Assembly (NCBI GenBank): GCA_018223435.1
Contig: JAGTTO010000001.1
Span: 1,178,001-1,242,000 of the forward strand
DNA: 64,000 nucleotides
Direction: 5' to 3'
DNA from: Lachnospiraceae bacterium Marseille-Q4251
GTDB lineage: Bacteria; Bacillota; Clostridia; Lachnospirales; Lachnospiraceae
Shown: positions 17,968 through 26,986 of the stretch, piece by piece
Position numbering within the stretch: the first letter of the stretch is position 1
Layout: each line of letters begins with the position of its first letter
Position numbers and translations under genes: made by a program
Notes under the pieces: generated by a model
Database searches by the model: none
What the model was told of the DNA's origin: nothing
Seen by the model: only the letters and a program-made list of their open reading frames with translations

Positions 17968-18902
17968 GCTTCTTTCTGCAAAAACGCATTCATATAAGTA
18001 AAGCTTTCCCGCACATGAAGGAACTGAATCCCCAGCGCGAAAAATCCATGGAGGGCATCCTTAATCTGGTGAACCTCCACCTGATTTCCTGCCTCTTTTA
18101 ATTTCCGGCCAAAGTCCTCCCCTTCGTCCCGGAGTGGGTCAAACTCCGCTGTCAGGATCAGCGTGTCCGGAAGATGGGAAAGATCTTTTTCCAAAAGGGG
18201 CGCAAAGTAGGGATTTTCCCGGTCTTTCGGGCTGCTCTCATAGAGCTTCAAGTAGTCCTCCATCTTGACCGCCGTCAGAAGATAGTCCGTCCCGTTTTCC
18301 TTCACCGAAAGGTAAGGGGAGGCTTCCGTATAGCAGTTATTCAGGGCGGGATAAATCAGGATCTGCCGTTTCACGGTAAAATCGCCCCGGTTCCGGGCCA
18401 TGATGGAGACAGCCGCCGCCAGATTTCCTCCGGCGCTGTCCCCCATGACCGTGATCTTTTTCGGAGAAGTTTTCAGAGAAAGCTTTCCTCCATAAAGGGC
18501 TTCCGCCGCCGCATAGCAGTCCAGAAGGGCCGTCGGAAACCGGTACTCCGGAGCTAGGCGGTATTCCACCGAGACCACGATCTGGCCTGTGGACTGGGCC
18601 ATCCGGGCGCAGACCCGATTGTAGGTATCAACGCTCTCCGTCACCCAGCCGCCCCCATGGAAAAAGAGAAGCACCGGATATTCCTGCTGCTCCTCCATTC
18701 CTTTTTTCATGGCTTCCTCACTCGGAAAATACAGACGGATCGGAACCTCATAGTCCCCATTGTATACTTTTTCATCCAGTTTCTTTAAGAAAATCCGGAT
18801 GGCGTCCAGTTTCTTGATATCCACCAGCCTTCTGGAGGATTCCACTTCGATATTGCCGTACGAAAGCGCGTGTAAAATTGCATGCATGCTCCTTGAAATC
18901 AT
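17964..18902 (-). CDS. Alpha/beta-hydrolase esterase, hormone-sensitive-lipase family
   Basis: 312-aa cytoplasmic esterase. Motifs are the oxyanion HGGG (FFHGGGWV), the nucleophile elbow GDSAGGN, an Asp in FDPLRDEG and a His in DALHGF, which complete the HSL-family triad. No signal peptide. It is the first gene of a two-gene operon with the condensation-like acyltransferase. A GAGGAGAGG site lies about 10 nt before the ATG. The substrate is unknown. Confidence 0.88.
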   Translation of the reverse strand: MISRSMHAILHALSYGNIEVESSRRLVDIKKLDAIRIFLKKLDEKVYNGDYEVPIRLYFPSEEAMKKGMEEQQEYPVLLFFHGGGWVTESVDTYNRVCARMAQSTGQIVVSVEYRLAPEYRFPTALLDCYAAAEALYGGKLSLKTSPKKITVMGDSAGGNLAAAVSIMARNRGDFTVKRQILIYPALNNCYTEASPYLSVKENGTDYLLTAVKMEDYLKLYESSPKDRENPYFAPLLEKDLSHLPDTLILTAEFDPLRDEGEDFGRKLKEAGNQVEVHQIKDALHGFFALGIQFLHVRESFTYMNAFLQKEA

Positions 18903-18997
18903 GTTTTTTTGCCTCTCCTCTTTATCTGCCCTGTACTATAACACAGATCAACCGGCATTACAAGCCGGACTCCTCTCCCGCCAGTTTTCGCTCCCAA

Positions 18998-19040
18998 CAA
19001 AAATATCCTGGCAGAACCATCTCTGATCTGCCAGGATACC
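18998..19040 (-). terminator. Terminator after the DUF1002 gene
   Basis: TATCCTGGCAG pairs with CTGCCAGGATA (19004-19014 and 19028-19038), followed by a T-run on the minus strand. Confidence 0.85.
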
Positions 19041-19056
19041 ATTATACTTACAATGC

Positions 19057-20856
19057 TTATTCCATGGTTCCGTCGTTGGTTGCTTCCGGAATCATTCCTT
19101 CATCGTAGCTCTCGTCATAGCTTTCCTGATCGTAATAATCTTCGCTGTAAGCTTCAGTCTCGCCCGGCTCTTCCTCCGTGTAGGTTCCGTCTTCCTCACC
19201 GGCATCTACACCGTAAATTTTCTTGAAAAAGGCCTCAGCCTCATCGCTGATGGTCTGGCGGAGAGTTCCGTCGATGCTGGTGAGCTTCTGATCTGCGTCG
19301 GTAACGATCAGATCTTTGATTTCCTGAGAGAGCATCTTTACTTCCGGTGCGCCGTACTCAGCGGTATCCAGCTCATCCATGGCCTTATCCTCTTCATCCA
19401 GGCCTTTGACCAGCATTTTCAGAAGGAACTTGTCAAACTTATCTTTCAGCTCTTTGGAGGTTTCCTCGTCTGCTTCCAGAGCAGTCACATCCATCTGGCT
19501 GATCTCTGCATACTCTTCTTTGTACTGGCCGTTCTCTGCTTCCACTCTGGATTCCTCAGTAGTCAGATCCAGCACTCTGTCTAGATACCAGTTGATCTCA
19601 GTGTAGATTACTTTCTTATCCTCGGTCAGATCGTCGATCGTGTATTCCGGCTCGGTGGACATCTCCGTTTCTGCAGGAGCTTCAGTCTCTGCAGGAGCTT
19701 CGGTCTCTGCGGGAGCCTCGGTATCAAACTCCGGTATCTCGGAATCGGTGTCGCTGTAGCCGTCTGTCTCGACAAGCATCTCTGTCTCTGCCGGCATCTG
19801 TGCGTCGATTCCGTCGCTGCTGCCATCGGTGTGGGTCTCAGCGGGCATCTCAGTCTCAAGAACCTGCTCGGGAGCTTCGGTCTCGGTGGCCGGAGCATCG
19901 GTCTCTGTCTCCTGGGTAGAACCGGTGATGACATCATCACCAAAAGCATCGTCGTTGGTATTGTCGAGAATACTTGCCTCTGTTTCTGCTGCTGCCTCAG
20001 ACTCGGCATCCTGAGCAGCCTGCTGTGCGGCACTTTCCTCATCGTTGGATTCCTGGCCGTTCAGCTCATCTACCTGACTGGTCACTCCCACGTTCTCATC
20101 CACGCGCTCCAGAGTATCCTTCATATCGTCGTAGTTGTAATCCTCCTGGGAAATCTTATCCAGAAGCTCTGTCACCATATCCAGCTGGTCCTGAGTCAGC
20201 TGTGCGTTGTTGTCGCTGGCTGCCTCGTTGACGATATTCTGAATTACCGTGATATCGGTGATATTCTGGGAGATGATCTCTGTCTTCGCCTCGTTGACGA
20301 TAGCGGTGGCTTCCTTCTGGCCTACATTGTCAGCCAGCTGGCCGGTGATAACCAGCTCCTCTGTGGCAAGCTCTTTTTTCTGCGGGTCCAGTTTCTCTCC
20401 GCTGGCCTGCTCGTATGCCATAATGATTCCGGTCAGTGCGCCGGTTCCGGATACCCTGATCGGTGCAGCTGCGATAACGTCACAGTTTACAACGCCGGAA
20501 GTGGAAAGGGTGGTTGCGATCATGTTGCAGGTCACCCAGTCCAGGTTTGCTGTCTTTACCTGGATTCCGCCGGAAGATGTCGGAGAAACCAGTGCACAGC
20601 TGTATGTGTGGGTTCCGATCTGCTCCAGAGGAACATAAGATCCCAGATGATCTCTCTCGTCCTGGTTAGTGATCGTCAGGATATCCACCTGATTGGAGGT
20701 CACACCAAAATAGTTCATTACGATCTGTTTCTGCTGGTCAGTAAGATCAGCTCCAAGGGTTACTACCTTTCTGCTGTCTGCGCTCGCGCCCATGGAAATT
20801 CCCAGTGCCAGACAAAGCCCCAGAGCGGCTGCGCCGGTAAATTTTTTCTTCATCAT
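19057..20856 (-). CDS. Secreted DUF1002 protein with TEAPAE repeats
   Basis: 599-aa exported protein. A signal peptide (MMKKKFTGAAALGLCLALGI) has a likely cut after ASA. The DUF1002 domain follows at about 28-250 (VVTLGADLTDQQKQIVMNYF). A long acidic D/E/T linker carries three TEAPAE repeats. A second helical region follows at about 405-560, then a Y/D/E-rich tail. DUF1002 proteins are common in clostridia, but their function is not known. GAGGAGG precedes two adjacent ATG codons. Single gene with its own terminator. Confidence 0.85.
   Translation of the reverse strand: MMKKKFTGAAALGLCLALGISMGASADSRKVVTLGADLTDQQKQIVMNYFGVTSNQVDILTITNQDERDHLGSYVPLEQIGTHTYSCALVSPTSSGGIQVKTANLDWVTCNMIATTLSTSGVVNCDVIAAAPIRVSGTGALTGIIMAYEQASGEKLDPQKKELATEELVITGQLADNVGQKEATAIVNEAKTEIISQNITDITVIQNIVNEAASDNNAQLTQDQLDMVTELLDKISQEDYNYDDMKDTLERVDENVGVTSQVDELNGQESNDEESAAQQAAQDAESEAAAETEASILDNTNDDAFGDDVITGSTQETETDAPATETEAPEQVLETEMPAETHTDGSSDGIDAQMPAETEMLVETDGYSDTDSEIPEFDTEAPAETEAPAETEAPAETEMSTEPEYTIDDLTEDKKVIYTEINWYLDRVLDLTTEESRVEAENGQYKEEYAEISQMDVTALEADEETSKELKDKFDKFLLKMLVKGLDEEDKAMDELDTAEYGAPEVKMLSQEIKDLIVTDADQKLTSIDGTLRQTISDEAEAFFKKIYGVDAGEEDGTYTEEEPGETEAYSEDYYDQESYDESYDEGMIPEATNDGTME
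19669..19722 (-). repeat. Three tandem 18-bp coding repeats
   Basis: Three consecutive 18-bp units (19669-19686, 19687-19704, 19705-19722) encode APAETE-type repeats in the acidic linker of the DUF1002 protein. They differ by one to three bases. Confidence 0.85.
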
Positions 20857-21015
20857 AAAACCTCCTCGCTTGTTCTTTCCTAAACTTCGTTCCCTTATTT
20901 GGGAGACTACTCTTATTTTAGCAGATCTTCAGAAAAATGCCTATCTTTTTTATGAAAAATCCTGTCTTTTCTCTTAAGACCTGCTGCTTTTCCCCGTGTC
21001 CGCCTCTCTCGAACA

Positions 21016-21044
21016 TTGACGTTTCCTTTTTTATTGATTACAAT
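21016..21044 (+). promoter_or_regulatory. Promoter of the MATE exporter
   Basis: TTGACG (21016-21021) and TACAAT (21039-21044) with a 17-bp spacer, about 45 nt before the start codon. Confidence 0.8.
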
Positions 21045-21088
21045 GGATATAATTACAGCCTTTTACGGCAGATGGGAGTCTTTTTCTG

Positions 21089-22438
21089 ATGGCATCACAA
21101 ACAAAAAACACCACTTCGATGACCGAGGGAACGATCTGGAAAAGCATCGTCGCTTTCGCCATTCCCCTCTTTCTCGGAAACCTTTTTCAGCAGCTTTATA
21201 ACATGGCCGATTCCCTCATTGTGGGAAATTTTCTCGGGAGCAATGCCCTGGCCGCAGTCAGCTCTTCCGGCAACCTGATTTTTCTTCTGGTCGGCTTTTT
21301 CAACGGTATTGCCGTGGGTGCCGGAGTCGTGATCGCCCGGTATTTTGGCGCCCGTGAAAAGGAGTCGCTCCAACGCTCAATCCATACCACCATCGCTTTC
21401 GGCCTGATCTGCGGCGTCGTTCTCTCCCTCGTCGGCGTGATCTTCGCCCCGAAAATTCTGATCCTCATGGGCACTCCGGAGGAAGTGCTTCCAAATTCAA
21501 CGGTTTATTTTCAGGTCTATTTTGCAGGCTCGATCTTTTTCGTCATGTACAATATTTTCGTCGGAATCCTTCAGGCCGTCGGCGATTCCAGACATCCGCT
21601 CTACTACCTGATCATCTCCTCCATCACAAATGTGATTCTGGACCTGATCCTGGTCGCCGGTTTCCGCTTCGGCGTCGGCGCAGCGGCTCTCGCCACCACA
21701 ATTTCCCAGGCATTGAGCGCCGCTCTCTGTCTCCGGCAGCTCTTAAGAAGCCCCGAGGAATATCAGGTTTCCCTGAAAAAAATCCGGCTGGACTTCTTCA
21801 TGCTCCGGCAGATCATCTCCAACGGTCTTCCCGCCGGCCTTCAGAACTCCATCATCGCCCTGGCCAACGTGGTGGTTCAGTCCAACATCAACTCCTTTGG
21901 AAAAATGGCCATGGCCGGCTGCGGTTCCTACTCAAAAGTGGAGGGCTTCGCTTTTCTCCCCGTGACCTGCTTTGCCCTGTCCATGACCACCTTCACCAGC
22001 CAGAATATCGGTGCGAAGAAATATGACCGCGTGAAAAAAGGCGCCCGGTTCGGCGTCCTCTGTTCCATCACTCTGGCGGAGCTGGTGGGTGTCGTCATGT
22101 TCATCTTCGTTCCCTATATGATTTCCGCATTCAACCGTACGCCGGAAGTCATCCAATATGGAACCACCCAGGCCCGGACCGCCGCCCTCTTCTATTTCCT
22201 GCTGGCCTTCTCCCACTGTGCCGCCGGAATCCTCCGTGGCGCCGGGAAATCCATCGTCCCCATGATCGTCATGATGGTCTGCTGGTGCGTGATCCGCGTC
22301 ACCTACATCACCGTCACCGTCCACTTCATTCACTCCATCCGGGTCGTCTTCTGGGCTTATCCCCTGACCTGGACCCTGAGCTCAATCGTGTTTCTGTTTT
22401 ATCTCTTTAAGACGAACTGGCTGGGTGCGGAGGAATAG
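21089..22438 (+). CDS. MATE family efflux transporter
   Basis: 449-aa membrane protein with about twelve helices in the two-lobed MATE pattern. It opens with EGTIWKSIVAFAIPLFLGNL and has the family-typical LFQQLYNMADSLIVGNFLGS. It should export drugs or metabolites in exchange for Na+ or H+. The gene has its own promoter and is the last backbone gene before the mobile island. Substrate unknown. Confidence 0.92.
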   Translation: MASQTKNTTSMTEGTIWKSIVAFAIPLFLGNLFQQLYNMADSLIVGNFLGSNALAAVSSSGNLIFLLVGFFNGIAVGAGVVIARYFGAREKESLQRSIHTTIAFGLICGVVLSLVGVIFAPKILILMGTPEEVLPNSTVYFQVYFAGSIFFVMYNIFVGILQAVGDSRHPLYYLIISSITNVILDLILVAGFRFGVGAAALATTISQALSAALCLRQLLRSPEEYQVSLKKIRLDFFMLRQIISNGLPAGLQNSIIALANVVVQSNINSFGKMAMAGCGSYSKVEGFAFLPVTCFALSMTTFTSQNIGAKKYDRVKKGARFGVLCSITLAELVGVVMFIFVPYMISAFNRTPEVIQYGTTQARTAALFYFLLAFSHCAAGILRGAGKSIVPMIVMMVCWCVIRVTYITVTVHFIHSIRVVFWAYPLTWTLSSIVFLFYLFKTNWLGAEE

Positions 22439-22543
22439 TCATTTATTACACAAAAAAGTGTCTTCGACACTTCAACTCCCCTGCCCCTCAATCTTGAGGG
22501 GATAGGGGTTTCTTTTTTCTGTTTTTTCCTGCATAATAGCCTT

Positions 22544-23700
22544 ATGAATATTTTACAAAGAATCTTTACTGACTACTATGAAGAAATCAAATGTACACTC
22601 CATCTCAGATCTTCTGAAACGGAAAACATTGATAAGATGATCAACTGTGGTGATCCATCTTTTGGCGGTGCCATGTATGGATGTCCGCACTGCGGCAAGC
22701 TTAAATTTGTTCCATTCCGTTGTCACAGTCGTTTCTGCCCTACCTGCGGAAACAAATATTCTATGGAACGTACTACTTCCATGTCCTTTAAGTTGATTAA
22801 TGTCAAACACCGCCATTGTGTCTTTACGATTGATGAAAATCTTCGTGACTTTTTCCTGGAAAACCGTACTCTGCTCAACTACCTTTTCCACGCTGTTACC
22901 AGTGTCATTTCACATATGTTCTTCAAAATGAACAAGTCAAAAACTATACACCTGGTTTTATTATGGTTCTCCATACTTTTGGCAGGGATTTAAAATGGAA
23001 TCCACATATTCATTGTCTCATATCCGAAGGTGGACACAGCGATGATGGGTTCTGGCGTCCAGTCCATCACTTCAATTACACTTATCTGCGTAATGCTTTC
23101 CGCACTGCACTGCTTGATGAAATGGAACGCAAGCTTGGATCATCTTTCAAAAAAGTAAAATCCCAGTGCTATACAAACCATAAAGATGGATTTTATGTTT
23201 ATGCAAAACCAAACAAATGCAACCCGGAAACAGTCGCAAAATACATCGGACGTTATCTTGGGCGCCCAGTCATTGCCACATCCAGAATTGACAACTATGA
23301 TGAGTATGCCGGCACCGTTACATTTCATTACAACCGTCATGAAGATGATAAATACATCCAGGAAACCATTCCCGCAATGGATTTCATCAAACGTCTGATC
23401 CGGCATATCCCGGAAAAGCACTTTAAAATGATCCGCTATGGCGGGCTTTATGCCCGGCACCGCAAAATAGATAAAAATCTTTACCTGGCAGTTTCAAAAG
23501 AAAAACGCCATGTATTTCGCAGTTTCAACAGATGGCGGACTGCTATCCTTTCTTCTTTTGAATATGATCCACTGAACTGTCCGGATTGTAAACATGAAAT
23601 GCTCTTTCTGGAACTTTACTATAACCACAAACGCGTCTCCCTCGAAGAAATGTACGAGAAAGCAATGTCCCGATCTCGTAGAAAGCAGTCTTCTGCATAA
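22544..23700 (+). pseudogene. IS91-family HUH transposase, frameshifted
   Basis: The first part (22544-22993) carries the zinc-binding domain with CPHC and CPTC pairs. The second (22963-23700) carries the HUH motif WNPHIHCLISEGG and the tyrosine region ETVAKYIGRYLGRP. The frames join at an A-run near 22940 (tcAAAAActat). Restoring one A would give a continuous protein of about 385 aa. No programmed slippage is established for this family, so inactivation is most likely, although the run could slip. Confidence 0.8.
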
Positions 23701-23746
23701 ATTTCATGGATTCTGTGATATAATCCTCTCAAAGGAGGAAAACACC

Positions 23747-23920
23747 ATGAAACCAGATATCGAGAAACTGCGCAAAAAATACATGGATAACCCACCAGAA
23801 GGAATGTCTTCCAGGGACATTCGCCGCATGAGCGAGGAAGAACTTCTGGATATGGATTATTTTCTAAACGATGATGAACTTGATGACGGCTTTGGAGAAG
23901 AAGGTTTTTACATCTTCTAA
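23747..23920 (+). CDS. Small acidic protein accompanying the transposase
   Basis: 57-aa protein starting MKPDIEKLRKKYMDNPPEGM, with an acidic C-terminus. AAAGGAGG lies 8 nt upstream. It sits just behind the transposase and before a terminator. No family recognised. It may be an IS passenger. Confidence 0.6.
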   Translation: MKPDIEKLRKKYMDNPPEGMSSRDIRRMSEEELLDMDYFLNDDELDDGFGEEGFYIF

Positions 23921-23942
23921 TCCAATGACCGTCTTGTTGTCG

Positions 23943-23968
23943 TGCCCGCCTCCGTGCGGGCATTTTTT
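23943..23968 (+). terminator. Terminator at the right side of the IS
   Basis: TGCCCGC pairs with GCGGGCA (23943-23949 with 23956-23962), followed by TTTTTT. Confidence 0.8.
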
Positions 23969-24005
23969 AATTCAAGAGAGCGCCGAAGGCGGTCTTTCCT
24001 ATAAA

Positions 24006-24050
24006 GTAAAAAATTGAGAAAACGACAGTTTACATCATCGTTTTCTCAAT
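24006..24050 (-). terminator. Terminator of the ABC transporter remnant operon
   Basis: A perfect 13-bp stem ATTGAGAAAACGA/TCGTTTTCTCAAT (24013-24025 with 24038-24050) with a T-run on the minus strand. Confidence 0.85.
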
Positions 24051-24064
24051 ATCCTATTTATTCC

Positions 24065-24250
24065 CTAATAATGTCCCCGTTCTTTCACATAACATCTGAT
24101 TCCGATATAAACCATATCTACCAGTAGCAACAACATAATGAGATCTATAGGAATAACTGATTTTATCCATTCCCCAAAGTAAATTGCAATAGCTGTACTC
24201 GTTATCGCCACTATGATACTGAGGATATCCCAGCAATACTTGCTATCCCT
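24065..24250 (-). pseudogene. Possible remnant of a small membrane protein
   Basis: A minus-strand frame without a usable ATG reads WDILSIIVAITSTAIAIYFG and then IDLIMLLLLVDMVYIGIRCY, two hydrophobic segments ending in ERGHY. It lies directly behind the permease stop and before the operon terminator. It may be a decayed downstream gene or may start at a non-ATG codon. Confidence 0.3.
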
Positions 24251-26672
24251 GATACCTTATTCTTTCTACCAGCGTTTCCTTTTTCAGATTACTGCTTAAA
24301 ACACAGGAAAGCACAATTTGTAGAATACCAACCAGAAGAATCATAACAAGAATCGGGATAAGAGGAACGTGATAAACGTTCATTCCAAAAATCCCATTAT
24401 GCTTCGCATAGGAAAACAGTGCATAGCCAAGGGGCAGACCGGCAGCAAGTGCGACGCAGATGGTGCCAACCGTAAAAATCAAGCCCTGTATTTGTAAGCT
24501 CAGATTCAACTGCTTATTGGTCATGCCTACCGCTTGCAGCACACCGTATTCCTGCTTCTTCGTGGTGATATTGATGATCATGGTGTTTGCCAGATTCATA
24601 AACCCAATGAGACCGACAATTGCCATGAACAGATAGCAGCCAAGCTTCATCATACGGCTTGCGTATTCTGCGGTTTGCAATTCTGCGTGATAGGTGTTCA
24701 GCTTGATATGAGAAGTATCGGAGAGCAGGTCATTCAGGCTTTGCTCTACAGATGCCACATCTTTTTTAGCACAATCCACCCACAGGTATCCATAAGATGT
24801 CCCTTTCGGATTTACAGAGCGGTATACTTCTTCCGGAATGACCAGATAAGTGTCCGCGCTTACAAAGGAGCCTGCGATTTTTCCATGATAGGTATAGGTT
24901 CCGCTTCCGTTATCAAAGTTGAATGTAATCGGTGCACCCGCAGAATACCCGTCAGCTTCCATCCACATGGACCAGCCAAAGAAAACATCCCCGTTTTTGA
25001 CAGCCTGTGCATAGTCCATGGAACCGATATCGCCATCCCCGCGCATCATTTCAAAATCCTCTTGATTTACGATTGCAACCGGAAATTTTGTTCCGTTCAA
25101 ATCTGCAGAGACGATTTCTCTCGTCAGTACATCCGTTACACCGGGGATGGATTTGATTTCTTTAATCAAAGAATCATTCAGTGGGTTGTTCTGTAGGATT
25201 GTGTCCAGATTATTCTCCGAATAGGCTTCATCATAATTCTGGGAATAATCCAGCTGCAACTCAAATTGTCCATGGTTGATTGCAATCCGCGCCTCGTGCT
25301 CCGTGTCAATATTCCCAACATAATTAGAGATAATTACAAACAATACACAGGAAAGCCCCATGGTAAGAATCGTAGCAATAGTTCTTTTCGGATTGCCTGT
25401 CACATTTGCCATTGCCATGGAGAAAACGGTGACATCTTTTCTGCCTTTTCGTCTGCCCTGTTTTTGCGTTTTGGAGCCGTCAAGATACCGTGTCGCTTCG
25501 ATGGGTGAAATCCGGGAAACAATTTTCATGGGTTTGCGCAGAGCCAAAACGACCGTAAGAAACGATACAAAAATGCAGATGAGCATAATTATCAGTGAAA
25601 ACAGAGGCACCTGATGGTTCTTGATTCCGGACGATACCAGATTTCCCTGCTCCACCAGCCAGTTGAAGCTGACTTTTGCAATCAGGAAACCAAACAGCAG
25701 CCCCAGCGGTATCGAAGGAACCGCCAGAAGAATGCCCTCACGAAAGATCAACTGCTTCATCTGCTTTCTGGTTGCACCCAGCGCCTTGATTTTTCCGTAC
25801 TCCTGAACCTTCTGGGCGATCCCGACCTGGAAGATATTATAAATGACCACAACGGAAAACAGCACGATTCCGAGAATCAGGGTTCCACAAACCACAATCA
25901 TTTCATAGCTCGGCTGCAATACCCACTGCAGGTAGAGGTCATTGATGATCACGTTTTTCTGGTCAATGCCGCAGGAATCCGCGATTTCTTTTATAACGGG
26001 CGCAACATTATTCATAGATACATTTGCAGAATCGCTCAAGGTAAAATAGATATTATATTGCCTGTCACCCTCCGCAACACGCTCATTATAAAAATCCTGC
26101 GAACCGAATACAACATAGGAAGCCTCGATGGTATATTCATCCCGGTCATATAAAATCCCGCTGACAGTAAATTCCACCGGTGCGTATTCCGACTGCATGC
26201 CGGAACGGTACTCCAATGTTACGGTGTCTCCGACCTTTACATCATGGTATCCCACTGCATCAAAGAAAGCGCGTCCTGCGGCAATTTCCTGCGCCTTTTC
26301 CGGATAGGTACCTTCCTTCAACACATATTCCTGATTATAGGGAAGCATTTTCCTGACCGTTTCATCCGCACTGACAAAGCCGCCATTTTCATTTCCTTTC
26401 AGGATGCCCTCCGTACACATGATGCCGATATCAGATATCTCAGCTCTGCGTTCCACTTCTTTTAATTGCGTACCATCTGCGGCGATAAACAGGCCGTAGT
26501 TGCTTCCGTATGAGCTTGCCGCCTGACTTTTCTGTAAATGAATTACCCCATTTCCCACAGTACTGATGATAACAAGCAGCATCGTGGTCAGACAGATTGC
26601 CATCATGATCAGTATACTTCTTGTCCTGTTCCTTTTGTCATTGCTATATGCAATCCTGCTTATTGTCTTCAT
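24243..26672 (-). CDS. FtsX/MacB-type ABC transporter permease
   Basis: 809-aa permease with an N-terminal anchor helix (about 20-42), a large extracytoplasmic domain, three helices near 265-385, and a second FtsX unit with helices near 430-455 and 690-800. The form resembles peptide-export or antimicrobial-peptide-resistance permeases that work with a LolD/MacB-like ATPase. Its start overlaps the stop of the upstream ATPase fragment by 4 nt (ATGA), so they were one operon. Because the ATPase is truncated, the transporter probably cannot function unless an ATPase is supplied elsewhere. Confidence 0.85.
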   Translation of the reverse strand: MKTISRIAYSNDKRNRTRSILIMMAICLTTMLLVIISTVGNGVIHLQKSQAASSYGSNYGLFIAADGTQLKEVERRAEISDIGIMCTEGILKGNENGGFVSADETVRKMLPYNQEYVLKEGTYPEKAQEIAAGRAFFDAVGYHDVKVGDTVTLEYRSGMQSEYAPVEFTVSGILYDRDEYTIEASYVVFGSQDFYNERVAEGDRQYNIYFTLSDSANVSMNNVAPVIKEIADSCGIDQKNVIINDLYLQWVLQPSYEMIVVCGTLILGIVLFSVVVIYNIFQVGIAQKVQEYGKIKALGATRKQMKQLIFREGILLAVPSIPLGLLFGFLIAKVSFNWLVEQGNLVSSGIKNHQVPLFSLIIMLICIFVSFLTVVLALRKPMKIVSRISPIEATRYLDGSKTQKQGRRKGRKDVTVFSMAMANVTGNPKRTIATILTMGLSCVLFVIISNYVGNIDTEHEARIAINHGQFELQLDYSQNYDEAYSENNLDTILQNNPLNDSLIKEIKSIPGVTDVLTREIVSADLNGTKFPVAIVNQEDFEMMRGDGDIGSMDYAQAVKNGDVFFGWSMWMEADGYSAGAPITFNFDNGSGTYTYHGKIAGSFVSADTYLVIPEEVYRSVNPKGTSYGYLWVDCAKKDVASVEQSLNDLLSDTSHIKLNTYHAELQTAEYASRMMKLGCYLFMAIVGLIGFMNLANTMIINITTKKQEYGVLQAVGMTNKQLNLSLQIQGLIFTVGTICVALAAGLPLGYALFSYAKHNGIFGMNVYHVPLIPILVMILLVGILQIVLSCVLSSNLKKETLVERIRYQG

Positions 26673-26856
26673 CTGAAATCCACCACCTGTCCGTCCTCAA
26701 TCACCAGAATACGGTCAGCGACCTGTGCAATTTCGTCATCATGGGTAATCATTACAATTGTCTGTCCATATTTTTTTGCTGTCATCTTAAGCAGAGCGAT
26801 TACCTCATCACTGGTCTTAGAATCAAGATTGCCTGTCGGCTCATCTGTAAACTGTA
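26669..26856 (-). pseudogene. ABC ATPase fragment (C-terminal end only)
   Basis: The frame preserves the Walker B region onward (DEPTGNLDSKTSDEVIALL) and the H-loop in IVMITHDDEIAQVADRI, ending VIEDGQVVDFR. Walker A and the signature motif are missing. Homology stops just upstream of DEPTG at about 26850-26857, where the sequence becomes a GGGGATAGGGGT-containing palindrome. It was the ATPase of the downstream permease. Confidence 0.85.
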
Positions 26857-26936
26857 CCCCTATCCCCTTATGCCTTGAAAATAGGGGCTTTAACGGTATG
26901 TACATTTGTGTACTGTGTACATTTTCTTTATACGTT

Positions 26937-26981
26937 AAAAGCAAGCAGATCTTTTCTTTCCAGAAGTCCCCACTTGCTTTT
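26937..26981 (-). terminator. Terminator of the KAP NTPase gene
   Basis: AAAAGCAAG (26937-26945) pairs with CTTGCTTTT (26973-26981) around a 27-nt loop, followed by a weak T-rich stretch on the minus strand. Confidence 0.6.
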
Positions 26982-26986
26982 ATATA

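Larger units (their letters stand above)
22440..24005 (+). mobile_element. IS91/IS801-like insertion sequence
   Basis: The unit holds the frameshifted HUH transposase, a small accessory gene and a terminator. An upstream hairpin (22478-22509) has arms rich in CCCCT/AGGGG, as expected for rolling-circle element ends. Exact ends cannot be fixed by eye. The right limit is set by the terminator of the neighbouring ABC operon at 24006. Confidence 0.6.

Noticed and set aside
22900..22990. Programmed frameshift in the transposase
   Set aside because: The A-run allows slippage, but no canonical two-tRNA slippery heptamer in frame or downstream structure is evident, and the family is not known for it.
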